The translations under genes and the position numbers were made by a program. Of a stretch of DNA of 18,179 bases, positions 12,484 through 18,179 are shown piece by piece. The stretch is taken from NCBI GenBank assembly GCA_001817635.1, contig MHIS01000021.1:12716-30894 (forward strand). Direction: 5' to 3'. Source of the DNA: Candidatus Colwellbacteria bacterium GWA2_46_10 (lineage in GTDB: Bacteria; Patescibacteriota; Minisyncoccia; UBA6257; Colwellbacteraceae). The first letter of the stretch is position 1; each line of letters begins with the position of its first letter. The notes beneath the pieces are model-generated. The model made no database searches. It was given only the letters and a program-made list of their open reading frames with translations, and had not been told where the DNA came from.

Positions 12484-12917
12484 AAGAGGAACACATAATT
12501 AAACAGTTATCTACCCTAAAGAGCATTGAACCCGATGCTGGTTTTGCAAGAAGTGCCCGCACCACTATTTTATACAGAAGTGAACCCATGCCGGCTCGTT
12601 TCTTTGGCTTAACCCAAAGCCTAAGCACTACCCTATCCATTGGACTCGTAGTTATGCTCTTTGTCTTCATCGCTCTCGGAGGAGTGGCCACCATGTTGCG
12701 CACGCCTCTTTCCCCCACCTTCCAAGGAGTAGATGAACAGAGCCTCGCAAGTGAAGCCGGTTCCATCAATCAAACTATCGATGCTCGTCTTAGTGAAGTG
12801 GCTTACATATCTGGAGAGAGGGAAAATAAACTCGTTATGGCTACTACTCCTAGCGATGGGGATTCCAATGCCGATAAAGAGATCGATCTATTGTTAACTC
12901 AAGCTAAAGGCTACTAA
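12480..12917 (+). CDS. Putative membrane anti-sigma factor
   Basis: A 145-residue single-pass membrane protein. Residues 1-48 are a cytosolic stretch (EEHIIKQLSTLKSIEPDAGFARSAR), residues 50-72 the membrane helix and 73-145 a polar extracytoplasmic domain. The layout, and overlap of its ATG with the sigma factor stop codon, is what anti-sigma factors show. The motif LKSIEPDAGFARSARTTIL resembles the opening of several CPR and other bacterial anti-sigma-like proteins. I see no zinc-binding HxxxCxxC motif, so it would not be a ZAS-type factor. Role by context and topology only. Confidence 0.72.
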   Translation: MKEEHIIKQLSTLKSIEPDAGFARSARTTILYRSEPMPARFFGLTQSLSTTLSIGLVVMLFVFIALGGVATMLRTPLSPTFQGVDEQSLASEAGSINQTIDARLSEVAYISGERENKLVMATTPSDGDSNADKEIDLLLTQAKGY

Positions 12918-12919
12918 AG

Positions 12920-13747
12920 ATGAGAAGTTTTATTAAATACCTTTCCATAACTACCCTGTTTTCTTTGTCTCTCTTCATAGGCCCGGTGGTTAGGGCTCAA
13001 AGCATGGATTTTGCGCAACTCATCGTAGCCGACGATGTTGCCCCGGAAGAGCGTTTGGCCAAAAAGATAGAGCTCACTACCGATGCCCTCAAGAAAGCCG
13101 ATGAAAGGGTGGTTGAAATGCGCACCAAGCTCGAGGCCATAAAGTTTGAGGATGAGACTCCCGAACTTGAGCTGCGCAACAAGCTTATAGAGCGCGCCAA
13201 CGAATACAGCGCTTTTTACAACGACAAACTCACGGCACTCGCCGCAGTTCAAACCCTAGAAGAGGTGGATCTTCTAATCGATGAGATTATCGCCTACCGC
13301 GAGGGAGCCTACACTATAGGCGCCAAGGAAATCCTTGAATTCACCCTTGTGTATTCATACACCCCATCGGTCCTCACGCTCGCAGATGAAAGATTAGAAA
13401 ACATCTTAAAGGATGTAGAGAGGCTGGAGGGGTTGAAACTGATCGAACCCAGCACTTTCGTTTCAAAAACGGATGAATCCAAGGCTACTTTGCAAAAAGC
13501 CCATGATCTGCAAACCCAAGCCGCTACGCTCATTATGGAAAACTACGCAACTTCCCTTCTCGTTGTCCCGGTTGTTCCAGAAGTCCAACCGTTAGAGGCA
13601 GTAGTCACCACGACCGAAGCTCTTCCCGCTCTTCTTGAAGTAACGCCTCGATCTCTCGCCGAGCAAAGTCTTACGGAAGTGAAGAAACTCTACGAACTGT
13701 TTATAGAAACCGGAGAGAAGGTTGGCGAGACTCTGGGGATCAACTAA
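12920..13747 (+). CDS. Secreted helical protein in the sigma-factor operon, unknown
   Basis: A 275-residue protein with a signal peptide (about 1-27: basic start RSFIK, hydrophobic LSITTLFSLSLFIGPVV, cleavage likely at VRA-Q). The mature part is strongly helical and charged, with coiled-coil-like stretches at 45-110 and 150-205. A proline- and valine-rich spacer follows (VVPVVPEVQPLEAVV), then a C-terminal helix. There are no cysteines in the mature part. The ATG is 2 nt after the anti-sigma stop. Being encoded with a sigma/anti-sigma pair suggests a signal sensor, an anti-sigma regulator or the main regulon product; none can be chosen from sequence. Terminator 13764-13791 follows. Confidence 0.75.
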   Translation: MRSFIKYLSITTLFSLSLFIGPVVRAQSMDFAQLIVADDVAPEERLAKKIELTTDALKKADERVVEMRTKLEAIKFEDETPELELRNKLIERANEYSAFYNDKLTALAAVQTLEEVDLLIDEIIAYREGAYTIGAKEILEFTLVYSYTPSVLTLADERLENILKDVERLEGLKLIEPSTFVSKTDESKATLQKAHDLQTQAATLIMENYATSLLVVPVVPEVQPLEAVVTTTEALPALLEVTPRSLAEQSLTEVKKLYELFIETGEKVGETLGIN

Positions 13748-13763
13748 AGAAATCGACATAAAT

Positions 13764-13791
13764 AAAAGCCCCATTGCTGGGGCTTTTACTT
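13764..13791. terminator. Bidirectional intrinsic terminator
   Basis: A perfect 9-bp stem AAAAGCCCC/GGGGCTTTT (13764-13772 with 13779-13787) has a 6-nt loop. It is followed by TACTTTTAG on the plus strand and flanked by an A-rich tract, which gives a T-run on the minus strand. It lies between the convergent sigma-operon and HU genes and can serve both. Confidence 0.88.
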
Positions 13792-13807
13792 TTAGTTACC
13801 GAAACGT

Positions 13808-14083
13808 TTAGGCAACTGCGTCTTTTAGTCCCTTACCGGCACTAAACTTAGGCACAGTCTTTGCGGCGATTTGAATCTTCTCACCTGTCCTTGGGTTAAT
13901 ACCTTGACGAGCCGCACGCTTTGAAACCTTGAAGGTTCCAAAACCAGGCATGGCTACCTCCTCGCCGCGGCTCATAGCCTTGGCAATGGTATCAAACACC
14001 GCATCTACCGCAGCTTCAGCGTCACGCTTGGTTGCAAGCCCTGCCGCTGACTGCACTTGTTCTATTAATTCTGGTTTTTTCAT
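13808..14083 (-). CDS. hup: HU family DNA-binding protein
   Basis: A 91-residue histone-like protein that bends and compacts DNA as a dimer. The fold is clear: helix region KKPELIEQVQSAAGLATKRDAEAAVDAVF, then the GFGTFKVSKRAARQGINPRTGEKI beta-arm segment with the conserved Pro that intercalates DNA, and KFSAGKGLKDAV at the end. An HU or IHF-like subunit cannot be separated on sequence alone; one copy is seen here. Unlike most genes in this window it has a leader of about 45 nt after TATAAT at 14135-14140, with only a weak GAAAGG far from the ATG. Confidence 0.95.
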   Translation of the reverse strand: MKKPELIEQVQSAAGLATKRDAEAAVDAVFDTIAKAMSRGEEVAMPGFGTFKVSKRAARQGINPRTGEKIQIAAKTVPKFSAGKGLKDAVA

Positions 14084-14134
14084 TTACAAACGAATTTTTT
14101 CCCGACCTTTCTTTTACTGAAGTTTAGCTTAATG

Positions 14135-14140
14135 ATTATA
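14135..14140 (-). promoter_or_regulatory. -10 box of the HU gene
   Basis: The minus strand reads GGTATAATCA, with a poor -35 candidate (TTAGTG at 17-nt spacing). Transcription would start near 14128, leaving an A-rich leader of about 45 nt. This shows that not all host mRNAs here are leaderless. Confidence 0.6.
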
Positions 14141-14191
14141 CCAAATAATCGCTTAAACACTAACCTTTTTACTCAAAGGAGGCAAATCCCC

Positions 14192-15712
14192 CTATCTGGC
14201 GTACTCAACCGCCCTGGTTTCCCTGATTACATTCACCTTGATCTCACCGGGGTAATTCAAGTCTGATTTGATCTTGCCGGCTATATCCCTCGCAAGCTGC
14301 AATGCCCCAAAATCGTCTATTTTCTCGGGAATTACGAAGATCCTAAGCTCCCTCCCGGCCGATACGGCGTAGGCTTGCTGCACCCCATCAAAGCTGCTTG
14401 CAACCTTCTCCAGGTCGTCTAAACGCTTGATATAGTGTTCTAGAGTGCCTCTCCTGGCGCCTGGCCTTGCGGCTGAAAGGGCGTCCACCGCCGCCACAAT
14501 GAATGACTCTGAGGTGGAGAAAGGATAGTCGTCATGGTGGGACTCCATCGCCTTGACCACGGCTTCGGATACCCCGTATTTGCTAAGGATCTTTCTCCCT
14601 AACTCCACATGGGTTCCTTCAACCTCGTGGTCAATGGCCTTTCCGATATCGTGAAGGAGCGCTCCTCTTTTAGCCACCTCGACATCTGCCCCCAGTTCTG
14701 CCGCTATCATCCCTGCCAGGTGAGCCATTTCTATGGAGTGGGTCAGAACGTTTTGTCCAAAGCTAGTACGGAAGTTCAATCTTCCAAGGAGATGAATGAT
14801 TTCCTTCGGCAAATCGAAGATCCCTGTCTCGAATGCAGCCTCTTCCCCAATTTCGTACATTCTCTTCTCGATCTCAGCTTTTGCTTCCTCTACCCTCTCT
14901 TCAATCTTCGCCGGCTGAATACGTCCATCTTTTACAAGCTTAGCTAAAGCTAACCGCGCAATTTCTCTGCGCATCGGATCAAAAGATGAAATAATGATAG
15001 TCTCGGGGGTTTCATCAATAATAAGCTCCGTACCGGTCAATCTTTCTATGGCCCTAATGTTCCTTCCTTCTCTTCCGATAATCTTCCCTTTCAGATCTTC
15101 CGACGGGAGAGTAAAGATCGATGTCGTAACGTCGGAAACGTGAGAACGGGCATAGCGCTGCATAGCCGCCGTCATAATTTCCATACTTTTTTTCTCAACC
15201 TCTTCTTTACGATCGTGGGATAGCTCGTGCAAGACTTGCACAAGATCTTCCCTGTACTGATCTTTTACCTCATCAATTAACTTTTTCTTTGCCTCTTCCG
15301 GCTTCATCCCAGAAATTTTGGCGAGATCTTCCTGAATACGCGCTCTGGTGCCTTCAAAATCTTTACGTAGGTTTTCTAGGTCCCCTTCCTTGCTAGTTAG
15401 ACCCTTCTTCACTTCCTCTATCTCCTTTTCTTTAGTACTTAATGCTCCCTCTTTTTCTATGAGGCGTTCCTCCAATTTGGTAATGGATAACTTACGTTCT
15501 TTCTCTTCCTGGCGAGCTTCATCAATCAAAGAAGCCGCCTTGTCTTTGGCTTCCAAAATGATCTCCTGCGCTTGAGTTCTGGCCTTTTGGGCCTCTTCCT
15601 CTAGTTTCTCTCCCTGTTTACCCTTAAGCCTCGAGGCAACTTGTTGCCTTGTAAAATACCCTACCGCCACCCCCAAAAGCACAAATAACGCCACCACTAA
15701 TGTCTGGTTCAT
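14192..15712 (-). CDS. rny: Ribonuclease Y
   Basis: A 506-residue membrane-anchored endoribonuclease that starts mRNA decay. The order is standard: an N-terminal membrane helix (about 4-20), a long charged coiled coil (about 28-150), a KH RNA-binding domain around GKIIGREGRNIRAIE (near 208-222), then an HD domain. The HD motif reads LLHDIGKAIDHEVEGTHVELG, with FRTSFGQNVLTHSIEMAHLAG ahead of it. The C terminus IKVNVIRETRAVEYAR is typical. Length is normal. The ATG has no Shine-Dalgarno site and only a weak -10 (TAACAT, 5-nt gap). The HU gene follows 108 nt downstream, with its own promoter. Confidence 0.97.
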   Translation of the reverse strand: MNQTLVVALFVLLGVAVGYFTRQQVASRLKGKQGEKLEEEAQKARTQAQEIILEAKDKAASLIDEARQEEKERKLSITKLEERLIEKEGALSTKEKEIEEVKKGLTSKEGDLENLRKDFEGTRARIQEDLAKISGMKPEEAKKKLIDEVKDQYREDLVQVLHELSHDRKEEVEKKSMEIMTAAMQRYARSHVSDVTTSIFTLPSEDLKGKIIGREGRNIRAIERLTGTELIIDETPETIIISSFDPMRREIARLALAKLVKDGRIQPAKIEERVEEAKAEIEKRMYEIGEEAAFETGIFDLPKEIIHLLGRLNFRTSFGQNVLTHSIEMAHLAGMIAAELGADVEVAKRGALLHDIGKAIDHEVEGTHVELGRKILSKYGVSEAVVKAMESHHDDYPFSTSESFIVAAVDALSAARPGARRGTLEHYIKRLDDLEKVASSFDGVQQAYAVSAGRELRIFVIPEKIDDFGALQLARDIAGKIKSDLNYPGEIKVNVIRETRAVEYAR

Positions 15713-15729
15713 AATTTATGTTAATTTTT

Positions 15730-15888
15730 ATGAGTTTTTTCATGACCGTTAACCCATACTACTCTCCGGGTATGGGGTTGTCAAAACTCGCTGGCAGTAT
15801 CGTGAAGGATGTTCGGACTGAGATTATTGAGATTATGAGGAATACTGGGGTTTGGGTGCCAGAGTTGGCTATGAGAGCTAAATTCTAA
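15730..15888 (+). CDS. Possible small protein of 52 residues
   Basis: An open frame from ATG 15730 (or ATG 15742, 48 residues) to TAA 15886-15888, between the divergent RNase Y start and the convergent STAS-like gene, whose end it overlaps by 11 nt. The peptide has a helical middle (LAGSIVKDVRTEIIEIMRNTG) and ends MRAKF. TATGTT stands 7 nt before ATG 15730, the leaderless-type spacing seen elsewhere. An imperfect hairpin (CCCATAC/GTATGGG, 15753-15759 with 15770-15776) lies inside. It fills an otherwise empty 165-nt gap. No family is recognised, and a chance frame cannot be excluded. Confidence 0.42.
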   Translation: MSFFMTVNPYYSPGMGLSKLAGSIVKDVRTEIIEIMRNTGVWVPELAMRAKF

Positions 15889-16258
15889 CTTCTTTTAGTA
15901 GAGTAGTTAGATCCACCTCTTCCGCCTTGAACTCAGGCTCCTTGCTTTTGGGAGCAGCACGATTTGCAGCAGTAGCACGGAACATGTCTCTTACGGGGTT
16001 ATTCAAATTTACGAAGTATATCTCCTTTTTGTCCCTTTTTCTAACAAGATCCTCTTTTACAGACAATAGCTCGTGTGCTGCCGAACGTGAAATGAAATCT
16101 ACGTCCTTAAAATCCAAACTGACCACCTGTGTATCGGTGACATTGATCTCAGTTCTCAACGTGCCCATCACATCACGTGAACTTATAACTGGAGCTATCA
16201 ACCGAGCAATGTTAATTTTCGTATTTTTCTCCTTGTCCATTGTTTCTATATCTATCAT
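15878..16258 (-). CDS. STAS-like protein (DUF4325 type)
   Basis: About 126 residues. VVSLDFKDVDFISRSAAHELLSV (in the middle) matches the pattern of STAS-like DUF4325 domains: a hydrophobic strand, Asp-Phe, then an SxxxEL helix start. KKEIYFVNLNNPVRDMFRAT gives the next strand and helix. DUF4325 proteins often pair with HTH or ATPase domains in regulatory or mobile contexts. Here the upstream gene is an HTH-Fic protein on the same strand, 58 nt away. I choose ATG 16258, which stands 6 nt after TATGCT; a TTG at 16264 and ATG 16240 are alternatives. The C-terminal tail (SKEPEFKAEEVDLTTLL) is outside the domain. Confidence 0.78.
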   Translation of the reverse strand: MIDIETMDKEKNTKINIARLIAPVISSRDVMGTLRTEINVTDTQVVSLDFKDVDFISRSAAHELLSVKEDLVRKRDKKEIYFVNLNNPVRDMFRATAANRAAPKSKEPEFKAEEVDLTTLLKEVRI

Positions 16259-16315
16259 ACCCAAAGCATACCAAAGTTAGAACCAAAACCACTAGGGTAG
16301 CTCATGAGATCGGAA

Positions 16316-17251
16316 CTATTTTATATCCATGCGTTCCAATATCTTAAATCCATCCGTAACGGCATCGCAGAGAAAGTCTTCCAACTGACTTTGCTCATCT
16401 TTGGTTTGAGCTTTGTAGAGGTATGTATAGTACAGCCGTTTCTGTTCCTGGCGGATAATCGCTGGAGCAAGATTTTTTTTAAGAAGCATGGCGCTCATAA
16501 GTAAGCGACCTATGCGGCCATTGCCATCAGAAAAAGGATGAATCTGCTCAAATCGGCTATGGATGTCCGCCGACAGGCCGATAATGTCTTTCGTGGTTCT
16601 CCCTGCATCCGTTAAAACTTTCGGCATAAGATCGGGTACCCGAATGTAGTTGGCCGTCGGCAAGTTAACGCCGGTAATACGTACGGCGTGGCGACGATAA
16701 AGCCCGGCATCTGACCTGACACCATTCATGAGTATGCTATGAAGTTTCAGTACCAAATCTTCATTGATTCTCTGTTCTCTGGAAACATAATCAAATAGAT
16801 AATTCAAGGCTGTCTGGTGGTTTTTTGCCTCCAACTGTTCTGTCAGACTTTTATTAGGGAGAGCCACGTTATCAAAAAGTACGGCAGCAGTATCGGGCTC
16901 AGTCAATGTGCTTCCTTCAATGCTATTACTATGGTAAGTAAGCTTCAAAATGAATTGGTCGCGAATATCGGGGTTATCCAGAATCTCCGAAACAACACTT
17001 TTGTACTTAGGTGATTTCTGGGCTAATGCGTCTTTCTTTGCCAACAGTTGATCCGCTGGAATCACTTTTTGCCCAGTTACTTGCAAAAACAGCTCGTCAA
17101 TGGCGGCCTGCATTTTGGGTCTGGGTATTGATTTACCAGTCCACCAGCTATTGAAAGCAACAAAAGACACGCTTAATTTTTCAGCGAGTTTCGTTTGGGT
17201 TAATCCAAGCGTCGCTTTGATGATTTCAAGCTTTTGGCGAATAGTCATCAT
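16316..17251 (-). CDS. HTH-Fic family AMP-transferase with inhibitory motif
   Basis: About 311 residues. An N-terminal XRE-like HTH (about 8-45, with LGLTQTKLAEKLSVSFVAFNSW and GKSIPRPK) precedes a Fic domain. The Fic motif HPFSDGNGRIGR (about 238-249) is complete, including the catalytic His. SNSIEG (about 108-113) fits the [S/T]xxxE[G/N] inhibitory helix placed before the Fic core, so this is a self-inhibited class II enzyme. Fic enzymes attach AMP from ATP to target hydroxyls. ATG 17251 is 6 nt after TATCAT, and an in-frame ATG at 17266 falls inside the operator, so I use 17251. The target is unknown. The HTH probably binds the palindromes upstream (17266-17311). Confidence 0.93.
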   Translation of the reverse strand: MMTIRQKLEIIKATLGLTQTKLAEKLSVSFVAFNSWWTGKSIPRPKMQAAIDELFLQVTGQKVIPADQLLAKKDALAQKSPKYKSVVSEILDNPDIRDQFILKLTYHSNSIEGSTLTEPDTAAVLFDNVALPNKSLTEQLEAKNHQTALNYLFDYVSREQRINEDLVLKLHSILMNGVRSDAGLYRRHAVRITGVNLPTANYIRVPDLMPKVLTDAGRTTKDIIGLSADIHSRFEQIHPFSDGNGRIGRLLMSAMLLKKNLAPAIIRQEQKRLYYTYLYKAQTKDEQSQLEDFLCDAVTDGFKILERMDIK

Positions 17252-17257
17252 ATTATT

Positions 17258-17286
17258 ATGATACATAACTTTATAAAGTTAGTCAA
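17258..17286 (-). promoter_or_regulatory. Promoter of the HTH-Fic gene
   Basis: The minus strand shows TTGACT, a 17-nt spacer, TATCAT, a 6-nt gap (AATAAT) and then ATG 17251. The mRNA would start at or next to the start codon. The spacer is almost entirely filled by the palindrome at 17266-17281. Confidence 0.7.
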
Positions 17287-17311
17287 AACAGAGATAACTT
17301 TATAAAGTTAT
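17266..17311 (-). promoter_or_regulatory. Twin palindromic operators, TAACTTTATAAAGTTA
   Basis: The same perfect 16-bp palindrome occurs at 17266-17281 (between -35 and -10) and at 17295-17310 (upstream of -35; here the symmetry reaches 18 bp, 17294-17311). Centres are 29 bp apart. A repressor on the inner copy would block RNA polymerase, and the outer copy would allow cooperative binding. The HTH of the Fic protein is the natural candidate. Confidence 0.75.
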
Positions 17312-17338
17312 TGGATGGGTATTCCTATAAGCTTTCAC

Positions 17339-17512
17339 CTATATCCCCAGATGCTTGGCTAAATCTTCTATTGAAGAAAAACTCCCGGATACATTTCTCC
17401 CCGCCTTGTAATCTGCAGATGCCCTCTTTAGTTGCTTCAATACTTTCGGCTTCAGCTGGGGTTCTGAAGAAATGTCCTTATTCACTTTTACGCTAATAAC
17501 TCTTTTAGCCAT
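17339..17512 (-). CDS. Small basic protein, antitoxin-like
   Basis: A 57-residue protein. It starts with a beta-like stretch (AKRVISVKVNK), continues with a basic helix (LKPKVLKQLKRASADYKAGR) and ends SGSFSSIEDLAKHLGI. The ending resembles the C-terminal tail common in small antitoxins (aromatic-Ser-Ser-x-x-(D/E)-L-...-HL), but that is a resemblance, not a domain match. It lies 33 nt after trxB and its stop is 27 nt before the outer Fic operator, on the same strand. No separate toxin is adjacent; the Fic protein already carries its own inhibitory motif, so this need not be its antitoxin. ATG 17512 is the first start after the trxB stop, and no Shine-Dalgarno site is seen. Confidence 0.62.
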   Translation of the reverse strand: MAKRVISVKVNKDISSEPQLKPKVLKQLKRASADYKAGRNVSGSFSSIEDLAKHLGI

Positions 17513-17545
17513 GTGATTGTGGTATGTGCGACAGTTGAGTATTAA

Positions 17546-18179
17546 CTACTTTACTTCCCTGTTCTGACCAGTAATGCGGTCGTAGATGTTAAGTACCGCT
17601 TTGATAGCGTCTCCTGCCGATATATTGTTTTGGTTGTACAAAACATCTGTTACATCTCCCGCTGCCCAAATACCCGGATCACTTGTGAGTTGGGTTTTGT
17701 GATCCACCACGATTTCTCCCCTACTGTTCAACTTAACTAGATCTGCCACGATGTCGCTGTTGGGAACAATGCCGATCTCCACGAACACTCCCTGCACTGC
17801 AAGCGTTTTTTCTTCTCCTGTCTTGTTGTCTCTGTATCGCAACCCCGTAACAAACTTGTCACCCATGATCTCTTGCGTATCGGCGTTGTATATAATCTCC
17901 ACCTTTTTCATGCCCTTGATCTTTTCTTGGCTAACCGGGTCCCCCTTAAGCTCATCTCTGCGATGCAAAAGATATATCTTTGAGGCGTAGGGTTCCAAAT
18001 CGATTACCGACTCCAATCCCGCATTTCCTCCTCCAACAACCGCCACATCTTTGTCTTGATAGAGAGGCGCATCGCACGTGGCGCAATACGCGACACCTTT
18101 TCCATCAAACTCTTTCCCACCGGGAACCTCTAGTCTTTTTCTGTGACTCCCCGAAGTTACCAAAACCTTTTTAGCCTCA
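17546..18179 (-). CDS. trxB: Thioredoxin reductase, C-terminal part (cut by window edge)
   Basis: The frame is open to the right edge, so about the first third of the gene is missing and the true start lies beyond 18179. The visible part contains the redox motif CATC in YCATCDAPL, the NADPH-binding GGGNAGLE and HRRDELKG, and the C-terminal FAD motif IWAAGDVTD followed by ISAGDAIKAVLNIYD. These define a pyridine-nucleotide-disulfide oxidoreductase of the TrxB type, which uses NADPH to reduce thioredoxin. The usual CATCDG is CATCDA here. The stop is TAA at 17546-17548. The 57-residue antitoxin-like gene follows. Confidence 0.93.
   Translation of the reverse strand, partial: EAKKVLVTSGSHRKRLEVPGGKEFDGKGVAYCATCDAPLYQDKDVAVVGGGNAGLESVIDLEPYASKIYLLHRRDELKGDPVSQEKIKGMKKVEIIYNADTQEIMGDKFVTGLRYRDNKTGEEKTLAVQGVFVEIGIVPNSDIVADLVKLNSRGEIVVDHKTQLTSDPGIWAAGDVTDVLYNQNNISAGDAIKAVLNIYDRITGQNREVK

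Noticed and set aside
14609..14947. 112-residue plus-strand ORF over RNase Y
   Set aside because: It is antisense to the conserved HD domain of RNase Y and has no start signal.
1..18179. CRISPR array, insertion sequence or rRNA gene
   Set aside because: No regularly spaced repeats, transposase frames, terminal inverted repeats or rRNA-like sequence were seen.

Overview
The window looks like chromosomal DNA of a small-genome bacterium, most likely of the Patescibacteria/CPR radiation. That placement is an inference. It rests on compact genes with 0-30 bp gaps, tRNA genes without an encoded CCA, start codons placed 6-8 nt after a -10 box with no Shine-Dalgarno sequence, and a generic minimal gene set (gap, recG, rny, cca, HU, trxB). 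No ribosomal RNA or other decisive marker is present. UGA is used as a stop (sigma gene at 12483), so the UGA-to-glycine code of Gracilibacteria/Absconditabacteria is unlikely.

Layout. 1-2900 (minus): TrmH-family methyltransferase, a truncated DUF192 protein, glyceraldehyde-3-phosphate dehydrogenase and a CapA-like membrane phosphoesterase. 2905-4256 (minus): a G+C-richer islet of three unknown genes in two transcription units, each with a -35/-10 promoter, good Shine-Dalgarno sites and strong hairpins. It ends next to tRNA-Ala. 4260-6074 (minus): tRNA-Lys, the CCA-adding enzyme, tRNA-Pro and tRNA-Ala. 6088-8361 (minus): Nudix, HIT, SDR and SemiSWEET genes, tRNA-Arg(GCG) and a small membrane protein. 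8583-9071 (plus): a NYN nuclease-like protein. 9069-9374 (minus): a candidate small RNA behind a consensus promoter, a tRNA remnant and tRNA-Ser. 9434-13747 (plus): recG, then a membrane-anchored small protein, an ECF sigma factor, its putative anti-sigma factor and a secreted helical protein. A bidirectional terminator follows. 13808-18179 (minus): HU, RNase Y, a STAS-like protein, an HTH-Fic protein behind twin palindromic operators, a 57-residue antitoxin-like protein and the 3' part of trxB. A small plus-strand ORF lies between RNase Y and the STAS-like gene.

How the genes work together. The CCA-adding enzyme gene is directly followed (4 nt) by two tRNA genes that need CCA addition. The sigma/anti-sigma/secreted trio looks like an envelope-signal unit. 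The HTH-Fic gene carries two copies of a perfect 16-bp palindrome, one lying between its -35 and -10, so autoregulation is likely.

Main points of interest: recurrent leaderless-type start architecture in host genes, contrasted with Shine-Dalgarno starts in the islet; the islet itself; the small RNA; an in-frame amber codon at position 3 of the SemiSWEET gene; and the Fic operator pair.
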